In this document: in pieces, positions 52,054 to 61,804 of the stretch | Layout of the letters: the number at the start of each line of letters is the position of its first letter | Numbering within the stretch: position 1 is the first letter of the stretch | NCBI GenBank assembly: GCA_021399435.1 | Contig: JAJTUP010000113.1 | Span: forward strand, 107,484-171,483 | DNA length: 64,000 nucleotides | From: Diaporthe sp. PMI_573 | Lineage: Eukaryota; Ascomycota; Sordariomycetes; Diaporthales; Diaporthaceae | Direction of reading: 5' to 3' | Program-made: the position numbers and the translations under genes | The notes under the pieces: generated by a model | What the model was told of the DNA's origin: nothing | The model's input: only the letters and a program-made list of their open reading frames with translations | The model's database searches: none

Positions 52054-52485
52054 CACGGTTGCTTCCTCCGACTGTGGCAACGGCCCGTCACCGGACTCGA
52101 GCACCTGCGAAAAGAAGAAGTTGAGTTTAAAGCGCTGTACTCCCCGCCTGGCGTCGGGGTCCCGGCCAAGGGCGCGGTCGAGCGCGTCGACGAGCCGGCC
52201 GAGGACGTGGAAGCAGTTGACGCCCAGGTACAACGGGCAGTTGGCATCGTGCGGGCGAGGTGCGAGGGCCGATTGGAGCAGGACGGCTGGATCGAGCTCG
52301 ACTTCAACCCATCCCAGTACCGACAGTTCTGCAGACTCGAGAGCGAAAACATCGACAATGCCCGCCACGACTACGACCCTTATCGCTGTATCCTCGCCTT
52401 TCGGGGCTCAAGATTTGCACCAGATTATGAGAAGGCTAGCCTAAGAAAGAAAAGGAGGAAGGAGGAAGCAGAGAAGGGCTTCTAG
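52054..52485 (+). pseudogene. Broken relative of the 15-kb orphan gene
   Basis: The frame reads TGLEHLRKEEVEFKALYSPP, then WIELDFNPSQYRQFCRLESE and RHDYDPYRCILAFRG. The order tryptophan-strand, S/PxQ(F/Y)xxxCxxLE, then (D/Y)YDP(D/Y)R followed by a short strand is the same as in the protein at 15029-15842. An in-frame TGA precedes the segment (52051) and no ATG start is present; the helix that should follow the strand is replaced by a Lys/Arg/Glu tail. It is therefore a fragment. Confidence 0.5.
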
Positions 52486-53195
52486 GCTGCAGGTGTAGGG
52501 CAGGAGGGCCTTATCGATAAGGGGCCCAGGGGCCCACAGGGCCCAACCGCACTAGCCCCTGCACTCAGCCCTAGCTGTGGTAAGAAGGAAAGTTGGTGGT
52601 GATCATGTGGCATGTTGAGGGGGGTAACAAGCCGCCTCTCTGGGTGGGCCGGCCTCAACCCCGCAGCTTTGGATCAGGTCGCAAGGGATGAGGTCCACGA
52701 GGCAAGGGTGACAGGATTTATTTATAGATTCTTCGAGGATCCTCGTGGATCTTCAGCTCCAAGTCCTGGTCTTAGCTACCGATACGGCTTGAAGACGCAT
52801 CAACGGATGATTATTGGAAAACGAGGTTCCCGTCTGGTACAATATAGCGGCCACAGCCACATCATGGACAGTACTTGGTTGGCGATAGTTACAATGGCAC
52901 TGATGGCACCGTTGCTAACGATGTTGTGGTCAAATTGGTGACGAATCCACGTTTTGGTGGGGAATTTGATGTGGTGCTGGATTAGCTGACAACCGACTGT
53001 GGAGGGGTTGGGGCGGAGGTAAGGCGCATAGGCGCCCATTCAATCATCCTACCTGCGCCTGTGCCATGCATTCATGCCGAATTCAACTTAGCGGGCGATC
53101 ATCCCACCATTATAAATTCCGGAACCTGTTCCCAACTCTACCTCTTCCTTTTCTCTACCTCTTCTCTACCTCTTCTTCTCTTCTTCATAGCACCT
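52486..53195. other. Intergenic with promoter-like end
   Basis: No gene recognised up to about 53050. The last 90 bases contain TTATAAATTCC (53111) and a long pyrimidine-rich tract (CCTCTTCTCTACCTC-like) typical of fungal core promoters, leading to the ATG at 53196. Confidence 0.5.
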
Positions 53196-53789
53196 ATGGA
53201 TATTATTGATATTAACATTATCAAGTCAACGAAGTGCTGCATTTGCATGCGTTCTTTTGATTGCGAATCTCCCGCACTCAAACAAGAAGCAATACGTGTC
53301 GTTTTCAAATACAACTGTGGCTACAGTGTTTCCAAACACGGTCATTCATACTCCCTCCTTTCATACTCACGCCATTCATACTACCGCCATCAACGCCTCC
53401 ATTTCAGAGTGACGGTTCAACCCGAGAAGTTTTGGTTTAGTGGTTTCGATGGTATTGGTCTACACTCAATATGCTTCACGAAGGTTGTCGAAGAATTAGG
53501 CCATGAACCGCAGGCTGAGCTACTGTGGAAAGCTTGTGTTCATACTTGCAAGAACAAGGACATTTACAACGAAAGTGGTTTTGTGCAAGTAACTACTAGA
53601 ATAGGACCAGAAGACCTGCTTTACTATGGCAAGGGGTTAGCTGGTCATATCAAAAGGTTAGAGAAAAAGGTGCATGAGAGAGCAGAGGAAACAGCGGAGG
53701 AGATAGCGGAGGAGACAGCGGAGAAAACAGCGGAGGAAAACGGAAAGGCTCACCGCTACGATCTTAGAAGCAAAAGGCAAAATGCTTAA
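53196..53789 (+). CDS. Hypothetical protein with Ala-Glu heptad-like tail
   Basis: ATG 53196 (197 residues) lies 85 bp after a TATA-like word and pyrimidine tract. The N-terminus has CCICMRSFDC, possibly half of a zinc site. The middle region (FRVTVQPEKFWFSGFDGIGL, then HTCKNKDIYNESGFV) looks folded. The tail is a repeated ETAEE/EIAEE helix ending HRYDLRSKRQN, a nuclear-type basic end. A His/Tyr/Ser-rich segment corresponds to CATTCATACT-type DNA repeats. Family not recognised. It is the leftmost member of the group of unusual small genes that extends to 62.4 kb. Confidence 0.5.
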   Translation: MDIIDINIIKSTKCCICMRSFDCESPALKQEAIRVVFKYNCGYSVSKHGHSYSLLSYSRHSYYRHQRLHFRVTVQPEKFWFSGFDGIGLHSICFTKVVEELGHEPQAELLWKACVHTCKNKDIYNESGFVQVTTRIGPEDLLYYGKGLAGHIKRLEKKVHERAEETAEEIAEETAEKTAEENGKAHRYDLRSKRQNA

Positions 53790-54696
53790 TTGGTTAATAG
53801 ATAAACAGTCGTGAAGACATCCACTTAGGCAGCCACCCAAATACCCAGCTGCACAGCATGTCCAGAACCGCGAGCTCCTTTAACGGCAAGTAGGTTATGC
53901 CCTGCCGTCAGAGACGGTCCTTCGAAGCGGTGCTTCCTCCGGGATGTCAAAGCAACCACAAAGTCAATTTAGCGCTGTGGCTTCGCACGTTGGACATGCT
54001 GATATTGCTTAGGGCTCTTAAGCTCTCGTATCGATGTGCCCGCAATCCCTGCAGATATCACGGGTTCATAGCGAGCGCGGACCTTCGTGATCTCGTCGAT
54101 GTCCGGAATATCCCCCCTGCAGCACTCCTTTTGCTCCGCTGGAGCTAGACGCCCGGCCGTCATCCCCCAAGAAACGCTTGGTGCCTCAGGCTAATGCTAC
54201 TCGTCCGACCTCCGTCCGCCGCCAACTGGGCATCTGCGTTAGGGGACCAAGCAGCCCTGAACACAAAAGCCCCTCTTCGAAAAGCGCGAGGAGTACCCGT
54301 CTCGAGTGGGGGCAGCGTGCAACTCCTTCTTCGCAACGTCCGACTGTCAAGCAGGTGAAGGTACCCCAGCCCGAACCAGCAGACAGCGGAAGCCCCACGA
54401 ATCCCTTTATAAGACCACGGGACCCAGGAATATAGCACAACCCAAGGGTGGAAGGCAGGGACAGCTCTTACATGCTGGATATTGGATGAGCTAGTAGTGT
54501 CGCTTATGCTCAGACATAGGGCTTGAAGTTTTCACAACATATTGGTATACCAGACCTCGGCGTCAGCCGGTGATTCATAATCCATAAGTACATGACCTAT
54601 GTTGGCTTCATCCATGCCATCCACACTCCATCTTACTGGTCCACCAACCTGGGCCTTTCCCCTTTAATAACCACTGCTTTGCTCCATGGGCCCATC
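53790..54696. other. No gene recognised
   Basis: Two short plus-strand frames (53897-54148 and 54178-54435) are Ser/Pro/Arg-rich and lack motifs. The Gly/Ala-rich codons and opposing frames suggest compositional openness only. Confidence 0.35.
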
Positions 54697-55194
54697 TCAT
54701 TGGGTGCGTGAACCCTGTGTTTCGGACCCGGGGGCAGCGGCATCGGCATCGGCATCAGTTTCAATGTCGAGAGCAGGGCCAGAATTCGGTGGTGGAGTCA
54801 CGGCGGGACTCGAGGTTGCAATCCCATCGGGCCAGTAATGCAGCACTTTAGGTTCCGGTAGGTTTATGTATTGGATTTGATAACTGCCCCCAGTTCCGAG
54901 GCGGACTATAAGACAGCAGTGAGGCATTTCTATCAGGCGTACGTCCGCATATATCATAGACCAACAAGTATTGTAAGGAGGCACGAGGTGAACTGTGAGA
55001 AGAAATTCCGGAAACTCGAGAGCATGGACAAATCGTGGCTCCGAAGAGCCGCATTGCGAAGTCCAGATGCCAGCAAAACCTTGTGAGTTGGTCGTTGCTC
55101 TCAAGGTCGGTTGATTAGGCGGACGAATTGTGACAGTAATGCTAGCGACTGGGAGGCCTTCGCCGTTGAAAACGCAACAGATAAAGGGTGCCAT
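54697..55194 (-). CDS. Transthyretin-like small protein (paralog 1)
   Basis: The 165-residue protein starts MAPFICCVFNGEGLPVASI. It aligns from end to end of its first 110 residues with the N-terminal domain of the gene at 57259-57882: an identical MAPF start, a (V/I)NG(S/E)G turn, a TT..G(Y/F) turn and a closing strand pair (H)HC.L..RL. The alternating strand pattern with a GxP(x)2GV-like turn resembles the transthyretin/5-hydroxyisourate-hydrolase fold, but the histidine and terminal tetrapeptide signatures of the hydrolase are absent. Enzyme activity is therefore not implied. The C-terminus is Pro/Asp/Ala-rich. The in-frame ATG at 55311 is less likely because the paralog starts at MAPF. 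Confidence 0.55.
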   Translation of the reverse strand: MAPFICCVFNGEGLPVASITVTIRPPNQPTLRATTNSQGFAGIWTSQCGSSEPRFVHALEFPEFLLTVHLVPPYNTCWSMIYADVRLIEMPHCCLIVRLGTGGSYQIQYINLPEPKVLHYWPDGIATSSPAVTPPPNSGPALDIETDADADAAAPGSETQGSRTQ

Positions 55195-55755
55195 AGTGAA
55201 TAGTTTAGATCGAGATTCTTTCGCGATGTCTAAGCTGGAACCCCTTGCCTTTTTGAACCTTGGTTGTCCCGGGTGGCATATCGAATGGTTGGCTTGATTG
55301 TGTTGGTTCAAGCGAGGATCCGGGCCGTCCTTATTTTAGGACTCCCGGAAATAGATTGTGCACCCGGCATGCTCTTCCGGGTCCTAACCTGGGCGGAGCC
55401 GGGCGCGGGCGGCGCGGGCGGCGCGGGATGCGGCCACTTTCTGTTGGTGCCAAGCTCAGTGTAGTGTTGGTAGGTTTTCAAGCGGGGTTTTCATTCCTTC
55501 CTTATTTTCGGCCTTCCGCACACAAGACGCAGTGCTTGGCATATGCCGTTGGGGGTCCAGCTACAACGGTCTGCACGGCACACGATGCCGGGCGTGAGGA
55601 CCGGCGGAGTGATTGGATCCGCCCGAGTACTCACTCATGCGTCAAGGGAGGTTCAAATTTAGCACGTATCTGATTGAGAACGACTCTGGCTACCTAGCTA
55701 CGCTTCAACACAGGTCCTCGACTAAATCACTTCCGACAAATCTCCCCTCAGCAGC

Positions 55756-56086
55756 CTATTCACCGACTTGCTCAAAATCACCCATCTGGGATGCGTGATA
55801 AATCTCCGGCAATGGGTAAGTGAGTTGCTGGGATGCGTTAGACGCTGCAGCCTAAAGAAACCATTTCGATACTAACAATCTCACTCAGTGGTGGTGGCCA
55901 CTTGGGGTTTTTGTCATTGGAAGAGTAAACATAAAACTTGCTGCTCTTATAGACAACGACGAATACCTCAGCGCTGCATAGTAGGTGTAATTCATGTGCT
56001 TTTTTGAGTAGGGTACGACGCCGATTCCTGGCTGTACTTTGTTGGGATTTGACTGCTTTGAAAGCTTGGGAGTCCTTCATTATCAT
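55756..56086 (-). CDS. Minimal MADS-box-like protein (1)
   Basis: Exon 56086-55885 encodes a MADS-like core: a basic segment TARNRRRTLLKKAHELHLLC, then SAEVFVVVYKSSKFYVYSSN and KWPPPL. This is the pattern R-x-T-L-x-K-K-A-x-E-L-x2-L-C-x-A-E-V-x-V-x-V, with the beta strand that follows in SRF/MEF2 domains. A short intron (55884-55845, 40 bp, GTGAGA...GCAG) joins exon 55844-55756, adding a 29-residue tail that stops at 55756. Without splicing the frame ends at 55838 after 82 residues. The protein (about 96 residues) is essentially a stand-alone MADS domain. It would be expected to dimerise and bind DNA, perhaps as a partner of the second MADS-like protein at 61805-62353. Confidence 0.62.
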
Positions 56087-56538
56087 GAAAACGTGCTCAG
56101 GTGGCCTGCAGCATAAAAGTGGGGAGAGAAAGGGAGGGAGCGAAGTGAATTAGACGATATCACACTGCCTAGCAAAATAACCGCAGCGCTAATAAGAATG
56201 TAGTATGATGGGAGTGGCTTTATAGAATTATATACCTACAGAGCAAGACCCTCCTGATGCAGAACAATAATCCTTTCTCCTTGTTTATCGATGGGCCTGG
56301 AATCTGGTCCGGAGCAGAGGTCCTGTGATATTTTTATAATGGTCTGGATCTGCGGCTGTGGGTCTAAGAAGGATGCAGCACCGGCTCTAGACGTGGAGGG
56401 GGTTTGCGGCACAGCCATAGCACACTGTGTTCCGGAGATGATCCTCCATGGAGGCTTGATGATAACGTAGTATATAGAGGTGAGAATTTTTGATCTTATC
56501 TTTCATTCCGGGTGCCCAGCGCTCATCCTCCTTTGAAA

Positions 56539-57017
56539 ATGGACCAACTTTCTCTGCCCCAGGACGACCCATCAATCGCAGAATGGCTTTTGACAACCAA
56601 CTTCCAAGAGCCAGATGCCTTGGATGGTTTTGACTTTACTGGCATGGAAAACGTTGACTTTCCCTGGCCACAAGAAGCTTCAAACGCCATTGCAACTGAG
56701 AACAATACTACGGTGTAAGCTACTAAACGGGTATTTCAAATGTTGACTCTAATACGTATTTCAGGTTGTTACAGAATGTTTCTGATCGATTGAATCGATT
56801 AGAAGCTGCAATTATTCGCGTGGAGCAGTCTACCCAGCAGGCAAGTGAGAATATCAGGGTAGTGTCTTCTCAGGTTTACCAAGTGCACGACCTGGTTAGT
56901 AGTGTGAGGCAGGGGTTGGCGAATTTCACAAAAACTTTAGCTGAGCTTCTCCGTCCTGTATGGGCACACTTGATTGGGGACACAGACGGACCAGAAATAG
57001 AAGCTCTTGTAGTTTAG
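56539..57017 (+). CDS. Small acidic coiled-coil protein
   Basis: Exons 56539-56714 and 56765-57017 join over a 50 bp phase-2 intron (GTAAGC...TTCAG), giving 142 residues. The N-terminal half is acidic with aromatic residues (FQEPDALDGFDFTGMENVDF), resembling a transcriptional activation segment. The second half is a coiled coil (VSDRLNRLEAAIIRVEQSTQ, then VSSQVYQVHDLVSSVRQGLA). It is divergent from the MADS-like gene at 55.8-56.1 kb, about 450 bp away, so the two may be co-regulated. Activation-domain-plus-coil architecture suggests a protein partner for a DNA-binding factor. No family recognised. Confidence 0.6.
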
Positions 57018-57258
57018 ATGCGCTCTTGTATTATCTCCTCCACAAATAGCCAAATCTGAGCCTCAGAGGTGCATGACTTGAAGCGGCTAGGGGACTTTTC
57101 CACTGTTCGCAGGGTGGTTTAAAGGATCTGAGGGCCAAGATGTTGGTAATTATTTTTAGATAGCTCCACAACAGCTGAGCATGGGAACCACTATATATCT
57201 AAACTCCTTTGCCCTCTTTTACTGTCTGAATTCTTTTCCGCCTTCAATGCGAGTGAAT

Positions 57259-57882
57259 ATGGCACCTTTTACTTGTGGTGTTATTAACGGCTCCGGCCAA
57301 CCTACACCGGGCGTTCAAATTACCTTTCATCAATTTCAACCGGATGAACCCAGTAAACGATTTCTGGCCACAACTGGTATAGATGGTTATGTAACTTCCT
57401 GGCTCAAGAAGGACGGCAAGGCAGAGCGGGGACTTACCTTTGTTGACGAAAAACCACTCCGAGGATTCTTGAGCATTTGTGTCGTTAATGCCCCTTCGCG
57501 ATCACCTGGGCGCCGAATTTGCATCAACATTGACCTACTCGGCGGAAAGCATCACTGTGTCCTTCTTCGGCTCCACAGCCAGACTGAATATACAGTCCAA
57601 CAAGACTCGTTCTTGCCCTCCCGCGACCCAGATCTTCACAGATATAACCCGTTTCGTTGGTCGGAGGAGGAGGACAGGAAGCTCTTGGCTTTGAGGTCAG
57701 AGGGATTGGCGTCTAAGCAAATAAATGAACAGGGCTTGATTCCGGGCAGAACACCACACGCATTGACATCAAGGTACAAGGTTCTTGTACGGCGTCTAAG
57801 AGGGCAACTCAGTACTTGTGCAAAGCAGCAGAGGGGGCTGCTTGGGACGCGGGAAATGCAACAGCGACGTGCTATGAGATAA
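57259..57882 (+). CDS. Transthyretin-like domain fused to a Myb/SANT-like domain (paralog 2)
   Basis: A 207-residue protein starts at MAPFTCGVINGSGQPTPGVQ, about 70 bp after an ACTATATATC box. Residues 1-115 form the same small beta-domain as paralog 1 (GYVTSWLKKDG turn and KHHCVLLRLHSQTEYTVQ end). From about residue 130 the protein switches to RWSEEEDRKLLALRSEGLAS, then INEQGLIPGRTPHALTSRYK, a single Myb/SANT-like unit with three spaced aromatic/hydrophobic helices. Paralog 1 lacks this unit. The fusion suggests DNA binding with the beta-domain as a sensor or interaction module. Its 3' end lies 40 bp from the converging DUF3723-like gene. Confidence 0.65.
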   Translation: MAPFTCGVINGSGQPTPGVQITFHQFQPDEPSKRFLATTGIDGYVTSWLKKDGKAERGLTFVDEKPLRGFLSICVVNAPSRSPGRRICINIDLLGGKHHCVLLRLHSQTEYTVQQDSFLPSRDPDLHRYNPFRWSEEEDRKLLALRSEGLASKQINEQGLIPGRTPHALTSRYKVLVRRLRGQLSTCAKQQRGLLGTREMQQRRAMR

Positions 57883-57922
57883 GGTATTATTATCAAGAAT
57901 CGTCTTTTGACGTCAAAAACCT

Positions 57923-60900
57923 TCAATAAATTTCGTCTTCTTCTTGCTCATCCTTCATCTCCCCCTCTTCCTCCTGCTCTCGAATCTGTCCTAGAGAGGA
58001 CGAGGTTTCCGTACTAAATTCTCCGCTAAACATAGGTCTGTCGAAATTCCTTTGCGGTGCAAGGCTACGGATTACTGGGATAACACCATTTCGTTTCCGT
58101 ACAACATCATCTTGTTTCCGTACTGGGATAACATCATCTCGTTCCCATAGTGGGATATCGTCATCTGAAATAAAACCATCTAGTTTCTGTTGCTATATTT
58201 CAACGGGAAATTAGTATATACGTGCTTATAAGAGAAAATATTATATACCTTTGGCCTCGACATTGATATTGGCAAATTGGGAGAAGTTTGAGTACCCGGT
58301 TCTTCTCGCTTCTGGGCTGGCGTAGTTCCTTTTTCGTCTGCTTTGATTCCTTTTTGTTCTGGTGTCTGGTTTGGTACAGGGAAAGCGCTTCTTCGACGTT
58401 CATAATCACCAGCCTGTATATGTTAGTTTTAATATTTATATATATAGATACATATATGATGCATTCAAACCTTTTTGATAAGTTTATTCTGGTCTTCTTG
58501 ACTCAAGGAGCTTGATATTTTTATTTTTCTCTGTGCTTGGCCTGGGGGAGGAGGGGCACTTCTTCGAGGCTCATAATCAGCGCCCTATGTTTATTAGCCT
58601 CTTATTCTGGATTAATTCAATGTGATTCAACCTTTTGCGGAAATCCTTCTCGCCTATTACTCATTGATGGCTTGTAATCAGCGACTTCTGGTTGCTTTTG
58701 TACTTGTTTTGTATTTGTCGGAGGAATAGGCGAAGCAATTGTTTGAGATTCCTATATATATTAGCATATAAACTCTCTCTGCAAAACTGGAACAAGTTCA
58801 AACCTTTGGTAGTTGTGGTTGTAGTTGTGGGTGTGGTTGCTTTTCATCTTGTTTTATGGAGCTAGGTTGGTGAAGATACCCATGTCGTCTTTGATCGCCA
58901 CCATCCCAGGGAGGGATACTCTGTATATCTAGTTCCTCATGATATGGTTCTGGTTTAGTGGTATCGCGTGCTATGTTTTTGTTGCCACCATCCCAGGGAG
59001 GGATAATCTCCGTATTTACTTCATCATCACGTGGTTCTGGCTTGCTGGCATCCCTCGGCATTTTAACATTGTCTTCTGTTATGGTATTCTGAGCCAGGGT
59101 TGGTGTGGTATTCTGTGGCACGAACAGACCATCAGGTTTTGCTGCAGTGTCTATGAGACTGTTGAAACCTGGCGCTTTAGACTGAGGCGGCTTCCGTGGT
59201 GGTTTCGATCGTCGCGGCGGAGGCGGAGGCGGCTTCGGATGCCGTGACCATGAATTCGGCGGACCACCAAAGGTGCCGAGTAGGCCGGGCGGTGGCCGAT
59301 ATGACTGTGATTGCAGAGACTTTGGTGGTGAATCGTCTTGATTAACTCCCTGCATTTTGAAATAGTCCTCATTCTCTTGCTCGACTTTCATAACCTCTTC
59401 TTGGTTAACTCCCTGCATCTCGATATCAGCTTTATTCTCTTGCTTGACTTTCATAACCTCTTCTGGATCCTGCATTTCAATATCGCCTTTATTCTCTTGC
59501 TTAACTTTCATAACCTCTTCTTGATCAACTCCCTGCATTTCGAAATAGTCTTCATTCTCTTGCTTGACTCCGATTCCCATGTCCCTGAAGAAGGCGTAGA
59601 AAATATTTCGTAGGATATAGAGAGGCGTTGGTGATGAGTGACAGTCAGGTGCATGTGCTTGTTGCACGTTCTTATAGAAAGCCTCCTTCTGTAGCTGTAA
59701 ATATGCGTTTGTGTATGGCTTTCCACCTCTCCAGATTGTGCCGGGGAAAGTAGTCTGGAAGCTCTCAACCGGCTTCTGCCGTTCATTAATAAGCGCCCGT
59801 TGCTGAACCTTGGGGGTCTTGAAACCAAGCCGGCATGCCTTTTCTTGGAACTGACTGACAACATATTGGTCGATGGCGCCCTGCAAACGTTCTCCCATTC
59901 CTTCCTGGAGCGGTGACTCGTTTGTAAGCCTTGCAAAATTACGCAATGCAGCCAAGAAGAGCTGCTTGTATGCTAGTATAAAGCTTTGGTATATGTCCAT
60001 CTTCTCATCGACATGTTGCCAATGACTGTCAGCGATCTCTTCCTCTTTTTGCTCTCCTGAATGATGTCTATAATAAGAATCTTTAAGTACTGTGAGCAAT
60101 GTTTTTTCTGTCCAATTTATATCCGGAGAAATCCATTGTTTGATTGGCCGAACGGCAAGGGCGAGATACCTTGCATCTTTATGCAAGGTCTCGATGCTGG
60201 GTATAAAGCCTTTAATGCTCAGCAAGTTTGACAGCATGACGTGTCTTGCCGAAACATCCGTCACCTCCGGAAATAATGTCATATCTGCGAACATTTTGCA
60301 GATTTCAGTGCCATCCTGGCTGCTAGGTACTAGGTATTGTAAGCTTCGGACTGATTTAGGGTCCACAAGTTGAGCAAGGTTAGTGTTGTAATTCGTAATT
60401 TTACCCCATGTCTGAGAGATATATGTCGTATAGTTGATTAAAAGCTCATTGCAGTGTAGAGCAATGTTTTTGTGAATATTTCCGAGTTTCAAACCAACCC
60501 AGAGACCTGGCCACTGCAGAAGGCTCTCGAAGGCTGCTGTGAGCTTTTCATGACGCTCAAGCCCTCGTAGGTTAATCTCTTTATATTGGCTCAGTCGCGT
60601 CGTCCAGTCTTCCTTCTCCGAGACGTCCATAATTAAGGGTCCTTTAATCTTCCGAAATATTTCGCCGTCTTTGTATGGGTCCTCGAAAGAGAATGATTCA
60701 GACACCTGCCGGAAGAGGTGGTTGAACTGCGCTGTGCTGCCGGCTAAGATAACATTAGAATATATATGTATAACACAACTGCGGAATGTTACCTATTTTA
60801 TCGGCACAGTATAGCCTAATTGTCCATTCGAATTTATCACCGCTAAGGCTCTCTGCAGCCTTTGCACTGTGTCGACCGTCTTTACAATCGAGCTTAACGT

Positions 60901-61209
60901 CCGGTGGCAGTCGCTGTATGAGATGAGGGCTTTCGAGTTGCTCTGAGCTAACCTGTAATATGGTTAAAATCTTCTTAAGTGTTTCCTTGTTGATATCCAC
61001 GCGAATATGGTTTTCACAATATGAGGACTGCATAAATTTTTTTTAAATAAGCGTCTTTTTCGACCAAGATTATCTTCGCTCGCAAGCCGTGGTAGGCCTA
61101 TTGGTGGGAATACTAGGCAGGTAATCGGCGCCTTAACTATCCCGACTAGCCACGGTTCAATAGACATATTGAGATGTGAGGTTGAGGTTGACACAGAGGT
61201 ATTAGACAT
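57923..61209 (-). CDS. DUF3723-like protein, multi-exon, with one apparent frameshift
   Basis: The core matches the fungal DUF3723 pattern: an HRVA/QHR-like segment VKLDCKDGRHSAKAAESL, then ERHEKLTAAFESLLQWPGLW, LKLGNIHKNIALHCNELLIN and SIKGFIPSIETLHKDARYLA. Exons read on the minus strand: 61209 to about 61040, about 61033-60793, 60743-58804, 58751-58632, 58584-58471, 58413-58249 and 58192-57923. Introns are 47-57 bp, and the four 3' introns are all phase 0. Between the first two parts the frame shifts at an A8 run (about 61042) without splice signals. The central part has four repeats of about 20 residues built on VMKVKQEN, and later two IPPWDGG repeats. DUF3723 genes are of unknown function and recur as Starship cargo. 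Confidence 0.75.
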
Positions 61210-61254
61210 GATAAATGATAAATGACTTTCTTTAATAATCTGAGTGCTTTCCAC

Positions 61255-61804
61255 TCCCTTAATCTGCTTTAATCCTTATTTAAGATTAAAACCAAAATCC
61301 TAATTCCTTAAGATAGGTTTACACATAAATCAACCGCTTAATTACATCCTTCATCCTAACGCGCGCCCTAAACGCCCTTTATTATTCATCACTATATAAA
61401 ACGATTTACTTTTTTCTTCAAAAAAAAAAAAAAGGTTAAGGCGTTGTAGCCCCCAGCTCCCCAGTGTGCCAGATATTAAGAATTAGGCCACATTTGGGGC
61501 TAGCCAGCGCTCCGAGCGGCCCTGCGGGGCTCAGAGCGCTAGAATTTAGTGGGCGCAGCGCTGGCGGCTCTGCGGGGCCATCTAGATATCAGTAAGGAAC
61601 CATAGTATTTTAAAGACACACAATGAATAAGCGAATTATTTGCTTATATATCTAACATATCATGTCCTTAATTGTAATTTCTGTGCATGCACCGTCGGAT
61701 TCGTCACGACCTTCGCTTTTTGGATATTTTGAAGGATAACTACAGATTGCGGGTAAACCACGCGCCAACCACTCAAATTCTCCTTCGATATACACAGGGC
61801 AGTG
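61255..61804. other. AT-rich intergenic DNA with a GC-rich hairpin block
   Basis: Promoter side of the DUF3723-like gene. An A13 run lies near 61430. A GC-rich block (61495-61585) in otherwise AT-rich DNA contains an inverted repeat with arms AGCGCTCCGAGC (61506-61517) and GCTCAGAGCGCT (61529-61540). A similar GCGCTGG...CTGCGGGGC block follows at once. No gene seen. Confidence 0.5.

Noticed and set aside
61506..61544. Helitron 3' terminus
   Set aside because: The hairpin plus CTAG fits, but the next base is A rather than the T expected at Helitron A/T insertion sites, and no RepHel coding sequence is nearby.
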